In this document: positions 8,563 to 16,599 of the stretch, in pieces
How positions within the stretch are numbered: the stretch's first letter is position 1
Layout of the letters: each line of letters opens with the position of its first letter
Assembly: GCF_044763875.1 (NCBI RefSeq)
Contig: NZ_JBIWGZ010000008.1
Location: forward strand, 117,427 to 181,426
Reading direction: 5' to 3'
Source: Rummeliibacillus sp044763875
GTDB taxonomy: Bacteria; Bacillota; Bacilli; Bacillales_A; Planococcaceae
Length of the DNA stretch: 64,000 bases
Program-made: the position numbers and the translations under genes
Notes under the pieces: generated by a model
What the model saw: only the letters and a program-made list of their open reading frames with translations
Told to the model about the DNA's origin: nothing
Database searches by the model: none

Positions 8563-8582
8563 ATTGCTTGGTAAGTACTAAA

Positions 8583-9647
8583 TTACAGTGTTTCTTCCGT
8601 TTCCACTTCCCATCGATCAATTTCATCTTTTACGATTGGCGCGACTTCTGATCCTAATAGCTCAATCGCTCTTAACACATCTTCATGTGGCATTGAACCG
8701 ACTGGCACGTGAAGCATGAAACGTGTGATGCCAACGTTTTTGCGAAGGAAAATGATCTTTTCTGCTACTGTTGCTACGTCACCTACATACAAAGCACCCT
8801 CTAAACTACTTGCTTCATCGAAAGTTTTTCGCGTATACGGTCCCCAACCACGTTCTTTTGCTAAAACATTCATCACATAAGCTGTTGGTGGGTAAAATTT
8901 TTCTTTTGCAATAGCTGTAGTTTCGGCAACAAAACCATGAGAATGAGAAGCGATTTTTAATTTCGAAACGTCATGCCCCGCTTGTTTCGCTGCTCGCTTA
9001 TACAATTCCACTACTGGCTCAAACTGTAGTGGACTTCCACCAATAATCGCTAAGACGAGTGGCAATCCAAGAATCCCTGCACGAATGGCTGATTTTGGTG
9101 TTCCACCACTAGCAATCCAGACCGGTAAAGGATTTTGAACAGCTCGAGGATAAACGCCTCGATTGTTAATGGATGGGCGATGTTTGCCGCTCCATGTCAC
9201 TTTTTCAGATTCTCTAATTTTCAGTAATAAATCTAATTTCTCATCGAATAATTCATCATAATCTTGTAAGTCATATCCAAATAGAGGAAATGACTCAATA
9301 AACGAACCTCGGCCAGCCATGATTTCTGCACGCCCATTTGAAATCGCATCAAGCGTTGAAAACTCTTGGTATACACGTACTGGATCATCAGAAGATAGTA
9401 CTGAAACAGCGCTAGTAAGTCTTATATTTTTTGTCTGTGATGCAGCCGCTGCAAGCAGGACGGCTGGTGCAGAACACGCAAAGTCTTCTCGATGATGCTC
9501 ACCCACACCAAAAACATCCAATCCAACCTGATCCGCTAATACAATTTCCTCAACAACCTCACGTATCCGTTCAGCGTGACTCATCACTTTACCATTTTGT
9601 ACATCTGGCGTTGTTTCTACAAATGTTGTTACACCAATTTCCATCAT
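8583..9647 (-). CDS. LLM-class flavin-dependent oxidoreductase (luciferase-like)
   Basis: A 354-residue TIM-barrel enzyme of the bacterial luciferase-like family, which uses reduced FMN or F420-type cofactors. Family features include GLDVFGVGEHHREDFACSAP near residue 41, the segment GRAEIMAGRGSFIESFPLFG near 107, and the C-terminal GDVATVAEKI. Two ATG codons are adjacent (9647 and 9644); the AGGAAGGA ribosome site fits either. It stands alone, between two terminators. The substrate cannot be deduced. Confidence 0.88.
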   Translation of the reverse strand: MMEIGVTTFVETTPDVQNGKVMSHAERIREVVEEIVLADQVGLDVFGVGEHHREDFACSAPAVLLAAAASQTKNIRLTSAVSVLSSDDPVRVYQEFSTLDAISNGRAEIMAGRGSFIESFPLFGYDLQDYDELFDEKLDLLLKIRESEKVTWSGKHRPSINNRGVYPRAVQNPLPVWIASGGTPKSAIRAGILGLPLVLAIIGGSPLQFEPVVELYKRAAKQAGHDVSKLKIASHSHGFVAETTAIAKEKFYPPTAYVMNVLAKERGWGPYTRKTFDEASSLEGALYVGDVATVAEKIIFLRKNVGITRFMLHVPVGSMPHEDVLRAIELLGSEVAPIVKDEIDRWEVETEETL

Positions 9648-9704
9648 TAGTTCCTTCCTATTCTTATGTGTTGTATTTAATGCAATAAGTATAATCCATA
9701 AAAT

Positions 9705-9738
9705 GCAAAAAAGCCCTTTCCGAAGAAAAAGGCTTTTT
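9705..9738 (-). terminator. Terminator after the DUF1456 gene
   Basis: On the minus strand AAAAGCC-TTTTTC and GAAAGGGCTTTT close a stable TTCG tetraloop, followed by TTTTTT. It isolates the DUF1456 gene from the oxidoreductase gene. Confidence 0.85.
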
Positions 9739-9761
9739 AAAATACATTGATTTGTTACTTT

Positions 9762-10277
9762 CTAATCTCTATAGCTCACAGTTAGTCCTTTTAAAAACTT
9801 ACGCGCAAAATTATCTCCACACTCTTTATAATTTCGATGGTCTGCTTTTCTTAGGATAGCACCTAATTCGCCTTTTGATACTGCTATACCACCATCATCA
9901 AGAATATCTAGCATATCTTCTGTTTTTAACTGAAGCGCTACTTTTAATTTCTTAAGAAGCATATTATTTACATGGTCTTTGCTCTGTCTAGACGGTTCCT
10001 GACTTTTAGGTTGTCCAGGTTTTGGCTGTTGCGGTCCTCTTTTAAAAGTAATGAAACCATTTAAAAAGGACTCTAACATCTTATCATTGCATTTGATTCG
10101 GTCTTCAGATTCCTCAACATCCACTTCATCATCGTACTCATCTTTTGATTTTGTAAGGATCTTAAGTACCTCATCTTTTGTTACTTCTACACCACCTAGT
10201 TTAAAAATCTCTACCATATCTTGATTTTTAATATCTAGCGCATATCTTAGTCTAATCAATATATCGTTGTTTTCCAT
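9762..10277 (-). CDS. DUF1456 (YehS-like) protein
   Basis: A 171-residue protein made of two related halves. Each begins with a segment of the type LRxALxxKxxDM followed by an ILxxGG turn (residues about 6-40 and 109-142) and ends with a CND/CGDxxxxxFLxG block. This internal duplication is the hallmark of the YehS/DUF1456 family, whose biochemical role is not known. The two halves are joined by a Pro/Gln/Lys-rich linker (about residues 80-100). A GGAGG-type ribosome site precedes the ATG. Single-gene unit. Confidence 0.88.
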   Translation of the reverse strand: MENNDILIRLRYALDIKNQDMVEIFKLGGVEVTKDEVLKILTKSKDEYDDEVDVEESEDRIKCNDKMLESFLNGFITFKRGPQQPKPGQPKSQEPSRQSKDHVNNMLLKKLKVALQLKTEDMLDILDDGGIAVSKGELGAILRKADHRNYKECGDNFARKFLKGLTVSYRD

Positions 10278-10539
10278 TTAATAGCCTCCTAATAATATTG
10301 CTCTTTTGTATAGTTGCTTTAGGTTTTATTGTCTTTTATGAACCAATACTTATCTTCACAACTATATAAACTACCAGCTTTTTTCCTGAATCCTATTATT
10401 ATTCACCAATTTCTTCAATTGTAAGTCCTTTATTATTATAGTCAATATCTTCATTGAACTAACTATAATTGCTACAATGATAAAGTATTATTATGCCCCC
10501 CATGGAAATGAAATCCAATAAAAGGTTGTGAAAATAAAA

Positions 10540-10659
10540 ATGACACAAGTAGAAGTTTACCATTACGACGCCTTTACTACAAAACCTAGTCACGCTGGTA
10601 TTGTACTAGATTCTAAAATGTTAACAACAGAACATAGTATTTTTACCCTTATTTTCTGA
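10540..10659 (+). pseudogene. N-terminal remnant of a PhzF-family gene
   Basis: An in-frame stretch of 39 codons begins MTQVEVYHYDAFTTKP and continues AGIVLD, matching the first 30-40 residues of PhzF-type isomerases (YHYDAF...GNPAGVVLDA). The normal GNPAG loop is reduced to HAG, and the frame ends at a TGA inside the 3' end of the convergent NUDIX gene. The rest of the roughly 260-300-residue enzyme is absent. An AAGG-type ribosome site remains before the ATG. This is best read as a gene remnant left by a deletion. Confidence 0.6.
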
Positions 10660-11194
10660 CGTCTGAAATTCGACTCCCCCAAATATCCTTCAGTTCAAAA
10701 ATGATATCTAAAAAATAGTAAGGAATCATTTCCCCATTTTCAACCATATGCAATAATTCGACTTTATCTACCCATTTAACGGCCTGTACTTCGTCTTCTT
10801 GTAAATCCAGTTCTTCAATATTCACATCTTGGGTAATTATATAATAATCATCAAATCCTTCGGGAAAATTGATGGTGAATCGTGGTCTTTCTTTTGATAA
10901 ATCGAGTTCTAATCCAAGTTCTTCTTTTGTTTCTCTTTCTGCTGCAGTTACACTATCATCCCCTGCTAATGCAGAACCTCCAACTGTTAAGTCCCACATA
11001 TTAGGCCAGCCTTTTTTCCATGGCTGTCTCTGTTGAATCAAAAGCTGATTGTTGCTATTGAAAACGCAGACATGTACCACCAGATGATAGTCTCCCTCTA
11101 GCAATTTGTCTCCTCTTCTATGTAATCTTCCAGTCACCCTACGATCCTTATCATAAATATCCCATAATTCATCCTCATTTTCGCCTCGTACCAT
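10649..11194 (-). CDS. NUDIX hydrolase, isopentenyl-diphosphate-isomerase-like
   Basis: A 181-residue NUDIX protein. The NUDIX box is GGSALAGDDSVTAAERETKE followed by ELGL (about residues 78-101); Asp stands where the first Glu of the consensus GX5EX7REUXEEXGU usually is, while the REXXEE metal-binding core is intact. The N-terminal WDIYDKDRRVTGRLHRRGD and QQRQPWKKGWPNMWDLTVGG are typical of the IPP-isomerase-like NUDIX subgroup (YfcD type). The exact substrate is unknown. A strong AAAGGAGG site lies 7-8 bases before the ATG. Its 3' end overlaps the PhzF remnant. Confidence 0.87.
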   Translation of the reverse strand: MVRGENEDELWDIYDKDRRVTGRLHRRGDKLLEGDYHLVVHVCVFNSNNQLLIQQRQPWKKGWPNMWDLTVGGSALAGDDSVTAAERETKEELGLELDLSKERPRFTINFPEGFDDYYIITQDVNIEELDLQEDEVQAVKWVDKVELLHMVENGEMIPYYFLDIIFELKDIWGSRISDVRK

Positions 11195-11491
11195 TTTGCA
11201 TCCTCCTTTTGAACTTTTTCATTCTCTAAATGATAATATTATTTCATTCAATATAAAATCCCTTCCTATAATCATAATTATTAGTGTGGAAAAATTTTAA
11301 ATACGAAAAGAAAGCGAAGCCAAATAAACTTTGATACCTTATCTTCACAGAAAGGTATATCTACCTGTTTTTAAAACAAAAAGGCTTTTTGATGACTTGG
11401 TTGCTTCAGATTAATATACACGCTCAATCTAATTCACTAAAATATACATATGCATCATCAAAATGTTAGTGAGCAATTAGGAGGAAATTGA

Positions 11492-12289
11492 ATGCATTCA
11501 TTAATAGATATTGGTCTTAATTTGACCGAAAAACAATTTGTAAAAGATCGAGAGGAGGTCGTTAAAAGAGCCATTCAAAACGGTGTTGGTCAAATGATTC
11601 TCACAGGTTCAAGTGTAGAAGGAAGTAAAGAGAGCCTCAAAATTGCCCAACAATATCCCCAAATTCTTTTTTCAACGGCAGGGATTCATCCACATGATGC
11701 TAACGAATTTCATCAAGGTTCCATCCATGAATTACGACAATTAGCTAAACAGAAAGAAGTTGTAGCCATTGGAGAATGTGGATTAGATTTTAATCGGATG
11801 TACTCTCCTCAAAAAATACAGGAAGAATGTTTTGAAGCACAATTGGATTTGGCAAAAGAAATGGACATGCCCCTCTTCTTGCATGTAAGAGATGCCCAAG
11901 CGCGATTTGTTGATATCATGAAAAATCATCAGGATCAGATAGAGAAATCCGTTGTTCATTGTTTTACAGGGAATAAAACTGAAGTAAAAGAATTAGTATC
12001 AATGGGTTTTCACATCGGCATTACAGGATGGATTTGTGACGAGAGACGAGGCAAGGAATTACAAGAAGCCGTACAATATATTCCACTTGATAGATTAATG
12101 ATCGAAACAGATGCCCCTTATCTAACACCTCGAACTTTAAAACCAAAACCTAAACACGGTAGAAATGAACCTGCATTCCTTCCACACATCGTTGGTGAAA
12201 TTGCTAAATATATGTGCGTTTCTCCTGAAGAAATAATAAGCCATTCTATTGAAAATACTCAGCGTTTCTTTCACTTGGAAATGAACTAA
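11492..12289 (+). CDS. tatD: TatD-family metal-dependent hydrolase (DNase)
   Basis: A 265-residue amidohydrolase-fold protein. The N-terminus IDIGLNLTEKQF, the segments STAGIHPHDA, VAIGECGLDFNRMYSPQ, VVHCFTGN, GITGWICDERRG and IETDAPYLTPRTLKPKP match the Escherichia coli TatD subgroup closely, rather than the YabD/TatD type with an HCHL start common in Bacillus. Metal ligands visible are Glu in GECGLD, His in VHCFTG and Asp in ETDAPYL. E. coli TatD is a 3'-5' exonuclease; the same activity here is inference. An AGGAGG site precedes the ATG. Its closeness to the proteobacterial form could indicate an old transfer. Confidence 0.9.
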   Translation: MHSLIDIGLNLTEKQFVKDREEVVKRAIQNGVGQMILTGSSVEGSKESLKIAQQYPQILFSTAGIHPHDANEFHQGSIHELRQLAKQKEVVAIGECGLDFNRMYSPQKIQEECFEAQLDLAKEMDMPLFLHVRDAQARFVDIMKNHQDQIEKSVVHCFTGNKTEVKELVSMGFHIGITGWICDERRGKELQEAVQYIPLDRLMIETDAPYLTPRTLKPKPKHGRNEPAFLPHIVGEIAKYMCVSPEEIISHSIENTQRFFHLEMN

Positions 12290-12312
12290 AAGCCTTTAAT
12301 AGAGGCTTTTTT
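12288..12312 (+). terminator. Terminator after tatD
   Basis: AAAAGCCT and AGGCTTTT form the stem, and the T run continues to about 12312. It begins at the tatD stop codon. Confidence 0.8.
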
Positions 12313-12433
12313 GTTGTGCTAGTTTTGAATATCATCTAACTTTTAATTTATTTCGTTCAGGGTTGTAACGAGTAACGACTTAGAATTATTTTTCTTTCTA
12401 AACTTTTATTTCTCCTTTTTCAATATGTTATGA

Positions 12434-12471
12434 TTGACAATAAGTTAACCAATCAAAAACATTAAGTTAAC
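12434..12471 (+). promoter_or_regulatory. Promoter region with paired AAGTTAAC motifs
   Basis: A TTGACA hexamer (12434-12439) is followed by AAGTTAAC at 12442-12449 and again at 12464-12471. The copies start 22 bases apart, close to two helical turns, and lie just before the DUF1284 gene. They could be an operator; the regulator is unknown. Confidence 0.35.
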
Positions 12472-12502
12472 TCAAATGAATAATATCTCTAGGGGGAGAA
12501 TT

Positions 12503-12919
12503 ATGTATCGTCTACGGGGTCATCATATTTTTTGTCTACTTGGCTATCGAGGAATGGGTTATTCTAAAGAATACGTTGAAAACATGACTCATTTACATCA
12601 AACCTTGAGAGCCAATCCAAAGACGTTGGTTCAGCTAGTAAATGGACCTGATCAATTGTGTGAAAAGTATCCAAACTCTGGTGAATACCATTGTCAAGAT
12701 AACGACATCTATCAAATGGATGCGGTAATTTTAGAGAAAATCGGTTTAAAAATTGGACAGATTTTACAATGGGAGGACATTGAATCTCAAATCCAAAAAC
12801 ATGTCATTCCTTCTGATATTCAAACCGTTTGTGGAACTTGTTCTTGGCGTTCTTACGGAGTTTGTGAAGAAGGAGTCCAAATGATCCTTCAAGGAAAAGG
12901 CTTAAGGGAGGTTAAATAA
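12503..12919 (+). CDS. DUF1284 protein (cysteine-rich, predicted metal or Fe-S binding)
   Basis: A 138-residue protein starting MYRLRGHHIFCLLGYRG, the RGHHxxC opening of DUF1284. Conserved cysteines occur in this motif, in the LCEKYP and YHCQD segments, and in a C-terminal VCGTCSWRSYGVC cluster, suggesting a bound metal or Fe-S centre. I start at ATG 12503 because AGGGGGAG lies just upstream; the in-frame ATG at 12476 has no ribosome site. Function is not established. It stands alone between terminators. Confidence 0.8.
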   Translation: MYRLRGHHIFCLLGYRGMGYSKEYVENMTHLHQTLRANPKTLVQLVNGPDQLCEKYPNSGEYHCQDNDIYQMDAVILEKIGLKIGQILQWEDIESQIQKHVIPSDIQTVCGTCSWRSYGVCEEGVQMILQGKGLREVK

Positions 12920-12972
12920 ATCCTTCCCTTCTGTTCATGTTGATACTTAGTTCTTCTTTCACTCGGAAAAAT

Positions 12973-13019
12973 AGGTGCCTGATACATATTGATATTACAG
13001 AATTCAATGACAGGCATCT
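12973..13019 (+). terminator. Probable terminator after the DUF1284 gene
   Basis: AGGTGCCTG pairs with CAGGCATCT (one wobble) across a 29-base loop, followed by TTTATTT. The long loop and short T run make it moderate. Confidence 0.45.
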
Positions 13020-13085
13020 TTATTTAAATATCATAAGTAAACTCTATCCTGATAAAAAAGAAATATTGTTATTACGATATAAAGT

Positions 13086-13139
13086 TTAAGCTTTTTTGAT
13101 TGCAGCTATTCCCCTTGCTTTTCCTCCAACAATAATCAT
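13086..13139 (-). CDS. Possible 17-residue peptide gene
   Basis: A minus-strand frame from ATG 13139 to TAA 13086 encodes MIIVGGKARGIAAIKKA. A strong ribosome site (GGGGGAG) lies 10 bases upstream, which is why I report it. The peptide has a hydrophobic start and a basic amphipathic end. It lies in the 387-base gap (12920-13306) before the PepSY membrane-protein gene, in the opposite direction. I do not recognise the family. It may be a small peptide, or the fossil start of a longer gene. Confidence 0.3.
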   Translation of the reverse strand: MIIVGGKARGIAAIKKA

Positions 13140-13306
13140 AATTTTTTATCTCCCCCTTAGTTTTAGCAATATTTTGTATCAATTCCTCTATCAAAATTGA
13201 TATTTTATCATTTCTTCAGATTTTTTTATAACTTCATTCAAACTTCACACTTATTTTATAGAATAATAATGTTCTTTTAAATTTTTAAATAATTAGGAGG
13301 AAGAAA

Positions 13307-14665
13307 GTGAAAAAGCAACTCTACAATCGCTTTTGGCGATGGCATTTTTATGCTGCGCTATTTATCACGCCATTATTACTTACTTTAACACTTAGTGGCA
13401 TTGGCTATTTGTTTTACACGAATGTAGAAAATAATGCGTATGATCATGATTTCTTTGGTCAAAGTGAACATACTGAAAAACTATCGATTGATGAAGGGAT
13501 AGAAAAAGCCAAAGAGCAATTTAAAGGCTATTCAGTATCGAAAGTTATTGTACTCAAAGATCCATATAACACACGCTTAACAATGGATAACAATAATGGG
13601 GATGAAAAATATGTATTTTTGGATGACAATTATCAAATTGTCGGAAGCCAGAATGCAAAATATACATTTTCTAACGTTATGAGAAATATTCATAGTTCTT
13701 TATTTGTTGGAGGAACAGTTGTTAATTATCTAGTAGAATTAGCTGCTTGTTGGGCTATATTCCTACTATTATCAGGTGTTTACATGACTTTTAAAGGAAA
13801 AGCATTAAAGAAGAAACAAAATGCTTCCCAACATCAAAAAAATAAGAAATGGCATGCACTTGTTGGATCAATTATTACTATTCCAATGATTGTTATAATT
13901 TTTACTGGTCTACCTTGGTCGGCATTTATGGGGAATTTTATTTATACAGCGGCGCAAGAGCACCCATCTATTGGTATGCCTAAATTACAACAAACCCCAC
14001 CTACTTCTGATATGAGTGAAATTCCATGGGCTACTCGTAAAAATGAGGCCCCTTCATCTAAAGAAGGCGGACATGCACATCATGGTGGTATGAGTATGCC
14101 TGGTATGGATATGACTAACAGCAATATGATAAGCGTTCAACAGTTGATGACGAAAGTAGACGCTGCGAAAATTTCTAAACCATATTCTATTATTTATCCT
14201 TCGAGTGAAGATGGAGTTTATACAGTTGCTAAAAGCAGTAACACAGGTGTAACAGGGCTAGATGTTAGTCCCTACGACGAAGTCACAACTTATTTTGATC
14301 AATATAGCGGTAAATTAATTTCTAAAGTCGGTTATGATGAATACGGTATATTAGGTAAATGGTTTACTTGGGGTATTCCATTACATGAAGGTCACTTATT
14401 TGGATGGCCAAATAAAATCATCAACCTACTCGTATGTCTTGCCTTTATCTTCGTTATTTTCTTGGGAATCAAAACTTGGTTTTCCCGTAAAAAGAAAGGA
14501 GAATTTTCTGCTCCTCCTAATACGTCAAAAGGCATTTCTGTAGGATTTGGTATCATAATGGTTGTCCTTGGAATTATTATGCCATTATTCGGTATATCAT
14601 TACTTGTAGTAGCACTGATTGAAATTTGTATTTGGTTATTTAGAAAAAAAGCACCACAAGCATAG
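13307..14665 (+). CDS. PepSY-domain membrane protein with His/Met-rich loop
   Basis: A 452-residue integral membrane protein of the PepSY-associated TM (PiuB-like) family, often linked to iron or siderophore reduction. Membrane helices are at about residues 14-37, 140-161, 184-205, 366-388 and 405-440. A PepSY-type segment (SIDEGIEKAKEQFKGYSVSK, about 60-79) lies outside the first helix. Between helices 3 and 4 a large external loop contains HAHHGGMSMPGMDM (about 256-269), a likely metal-binding patch of the kind seen in copper proteins. The start is GTG, with AGGAGG about 8 bases upstream. Single-gene unit with its own terminator. No Fur box was evident. Confidence 0.82.
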   Translation: MKKQLYNRFWRWHFYAALFITPLLLTLTLSGIGYLFYTNVENNAYDHDFFGQSEHTEKLSIDEGIEKAKEQFKGYSVSKVIVLKDPYNTRLTMDNNNGDEKYVFLDDNYQIVGSQNAKYTFSNVMRNIHSSLFVGGTVVNYLVELAACWAIFLLLSGVYMTFKGKALKKKQNASQHQKNKKWHALVGSIITIPMIVIIFTGLPWSAFMGNFIYTAAQEHPSIGMPKLQQTPPTSDMSEIPWATRKNEAPSSKEGGHAHHGGMSMPGMDMTNSNMISVQQLMTKVDAAKISKPYSIIYPSSEDGVYTVAKSSNTGVTGLDVSPYDEVTTYFDQYSGKLISKVGYDEYGILGKWFTWGIPLHEGHLFGWPNKIINLLVCLAFIFVIFLGIKTWFSRKKKGEFSAPPNTSKGISVGFGIIMVVLGIIMPLFGISLLVVALIEICIWLFRKKAPQA

Positions 14666-14700
14666 AAGAAAGCTAATATTATCTTTTAATAGAAGCACCA

Positions 14701-14728
14701 AAAAAGACCGTCTAAGAACGGTCTTTTT
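14701..14728 (+). terminator. Terminator after the PepSY gene
   Basis: AAAGACCGT and ACGGTCTTT form a 9-bp stem followed by T residues; the A-rich 5' flank could make it work on the other strand for the convergent GNAT gene. Confidence 0.85.
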
Positions 14729-14813
14729 ATATACTTATGCACCGAATTAATATAAGAACATTGTTCCACCTATTTTCAGGTTATAACCTATAGAAACGTA
14801 TTGAATAAACCCT

Positions 14814-15224
14814 CTAACTTAACTTGGCAAACGCTACGGTAGAACCCTTGTCGCACGATTGGAAATCATTCTTTTCATAAAAATGTCTTACATCAGGTGC
14901 TTCTTCAGTTAATAGAACTTTTTGACGAACTTTGCTATACTTTTTCAGAATTTGTTGCATTAGTTGAGTAGCAATTCCTTGGTTCTGATAAGCGTTTAAT
15001 ACAAGTATATCTTGAATATAAATAATTGTTAATCCATCACCTACAACACGAATTAGACCAACTAATTCCTCTCCATCCCAAGCAGATATAACGTCTAACG
15101 ACTGTGATATAGCTTGTTGTAGCACTATTAAATCATTTGTATAAGCATACCATTGTACATCATTATATAATTTTTCCAATTGTTCTATATTTATATTTTT
15201 ACTATTATTAAAATTTATTTCCAT
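14814..15224 (-). CDS. GNAT-family N-acetyltransferase
   Basis: A 136-residue acetyltransferase. The acetyl-CoA-binding motif A is visible as VLNAYQNQGIATQLMQQIL (about residues 76-94), preceded by the strand VGLIRVVGDGLTIIYIQDI. I start at ATG 15224 because GAGGAGG (15234-15240) lies 9 bases upstream; a longer in-frame start at 15299 would pass through that site. Upstream is a second ribosome site followed by a 10-codon open frame, a possible leader peptide. The acceptor substrate is unknown. Confidence 0.85.
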   Translation of the reverse strand: MEINFNNSKNINIEQLEKLYNDVQWYAYTNDLIVLQQAISQSLDVISAWDGEELVGLIRVVGDGLTIIYIQDILVLNAYQNQGIATQLMQQILKKYSKVRQKVLLTEEAPDVRHFYEKNDFQSCDKGSTVAFAKLS

Positions 15225-15453
15225 CTTATTTTTCCTCCTCAAAATGTTATTTTGAAGAGTTATTCCATAATTTAACCACTGTCTTATACCTCCTTTCAAA
15301 CTCTAAAAAAATAGTATATTTTTCTCTATAATAAAAACTATTGATTTGAGTCAATTTTATAAGTGCTTTTTTACTTAAAAATTACGAATATTCTCTAAAT
15401 AAACAATCCAATAATTCGGATAATATTTCATTTCCAGTATTCACTAAACATAC

Positions 15454-15560
15454 CGCTCCAGATGGCACTTTCCGCGGGCGAGCGGTGAGCCTCCTCGTTC
15501 GCTTCGCTACCTGCGGGGTCTCACCTGTCTCGCTTTCCCGCAGGAGTCGCCATCTTCCGC
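15454..15560. repeat. GC-rich hairpin repeat, complete copy 1
   Basis: A GC-rich palindromic unit stands out in AT-rich spacer. The outer arms are AGATGGC (15460-15466) and GCCATCT (15549-15555), with CGCGGG and CCCGC inside them, then GAGCGGTGAG opposite GTCTCACC and TCTCGC. Decayed relatives are at 30987-31066 and 63768-63798. The element gives a false frame (15382-15606, minus). Similar sequences are, to my recollection, widespread between genes of Lysinibacillus and Bacillus relatives. The gap 15300-15835 otherwise shows no gene. Confidence 0.8.
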
Positions 15561-15831
15561 TTATTGGACAAAGTTCTAACAAATATGGCATATAGCAATG
15601 GTCCATTTAATGTTCGTGTTTATTATCAAATCTTTGAATTATTAAATTAATTCAATTATCAATAAATTAAGAAAGTTCTATTCCAACAATATCATAAATG
15701 ACCAATAAACTCCACGTTGAACATTAAAAATCTCTTTTAACATATGAAATAACAAAGTGTGAACATTTATTCTCAGCCAGTTAATTGTTTACCGTTTGAT
15801 ATGCCGATTTAGTTATCAAAATGACAAAAAC

Positions 15832-15871
15832 AAAAAATAAGGGTACGAAATCATATGCGATTTCACACCCT
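15832..15871 (-). terminator. Terminator after thpR
   Basis: On the minus strand GGGTGTGAAATC pairs with GATTTCGTACCC (15841-15870), followed by a T-rich tail of about 15 bases. It lies about 90 bases after the thpR stop. Confidence 0.75.
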
Positions 15872-15961
15872 ATTTGTATTGCTATTTGTAATGTTGCACC
15901 CAAAAAGAGAAACCGTTACAGTTTTGAACTGTGCTTTTTTAGTATGGGTAAATCTAAAGGC

Positions 15962-16534
15962 TTAATCAACTACTAAGGTAAAGGTTTTAATCGGTTCATA
16001 CTTTGGTATCTTCTCAAGGTTTGTTTTATATAACACGATTTTATCGGCTAAAAAAGATAAAGGCTTTTCATGAAAAGGATTATACTTTTCTAATAACTCC
16101 ATATTAAATTCATCATTGCCGTTCCACTTCCGTGCCAATGTTATATGTGGATGATATGGACGGGTTTCCAAGGTAAATCCCGCTTCCTGGCATTTTTCAT
16201 GGACAATTGTTTGAAGTTGAAATAATGCACTTTCATGATTGACTGCACCCCAAAATATTCGTGGTGATTTCTGATTTCCAAAAATATTGATTCCTTGAAT
16301 CTGCAGCTTAAAGGCTTTTTCATCTTTCATGGTGTTACTTACTAGATCAATTACAGCATGTTGCCTTTGCTCATCCATCGATCCCAGAAATGCAAGGGTA
16401 ATATGATAATCGCTCATATGTACCCAACGCTGAAACTGAAAAATTTGTTTGAGATCCTTCATCTCTTCATGAATATTTTGTTTAATACTTGCCGGTAATT
16501 GAACTGCCCAAAAGAAATGTGCGTTGTGATCCAT
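15962..16534 (-). CDS. thpR: RNA 2',3'-cyclic phosphodiesterase (2'-5' RNA ligase family)
   Basis: A 190-residue member of the 2H phosphoesterase superfamily. Both catalytic HxT motifs are present: YHITLAFLG (about residues 43-51) and YHPHITLARKW (about 127-137). The family hydrolyses 2',3'-cyclic phosphates at RNA ends and can join tRNA halves through 2'-5' bonds in vitro; the in vivo role is unclear. A GAGGG ribosome site precedes the ATG. The zinc-ribbon gene lies 65 bases upstream on the same strand, so the two may be co-transcribed. Confidence 0.9.
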   Translation of the reverse strand: MDHNAHFFWAVQLPASIKQNIHEEMKDLKQIFQFQRWVHMSDYHITLAFLGSMDEQRQHAVIDLVSNTMKDEKAFKLQIQGINIFGNQKSPRIFWGAVNHESALFQLQTIVHEKCQEAGFTLETRPYHPHITLARKWNGNDEFNMELLEKYNPFHEKPLSFLADKIVLYKTNLEKIPKYEPIKTFTLVVD

Positions 16535-16599
16535 GTTAGCCCTCGTTTCATTTTGTGATGAAAGTTACCCACAAAATACTCAGTTTATAAAAACCATAA

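Noticed and set aside
15382..15606. Minus-strand 74-codon frame (SGRWRLLRESETGETPQ-type)
   Set aside because: It is the translation of the GC-rich hairpin repeat. The same meaningless peptide arises wherever the repeat occurs.
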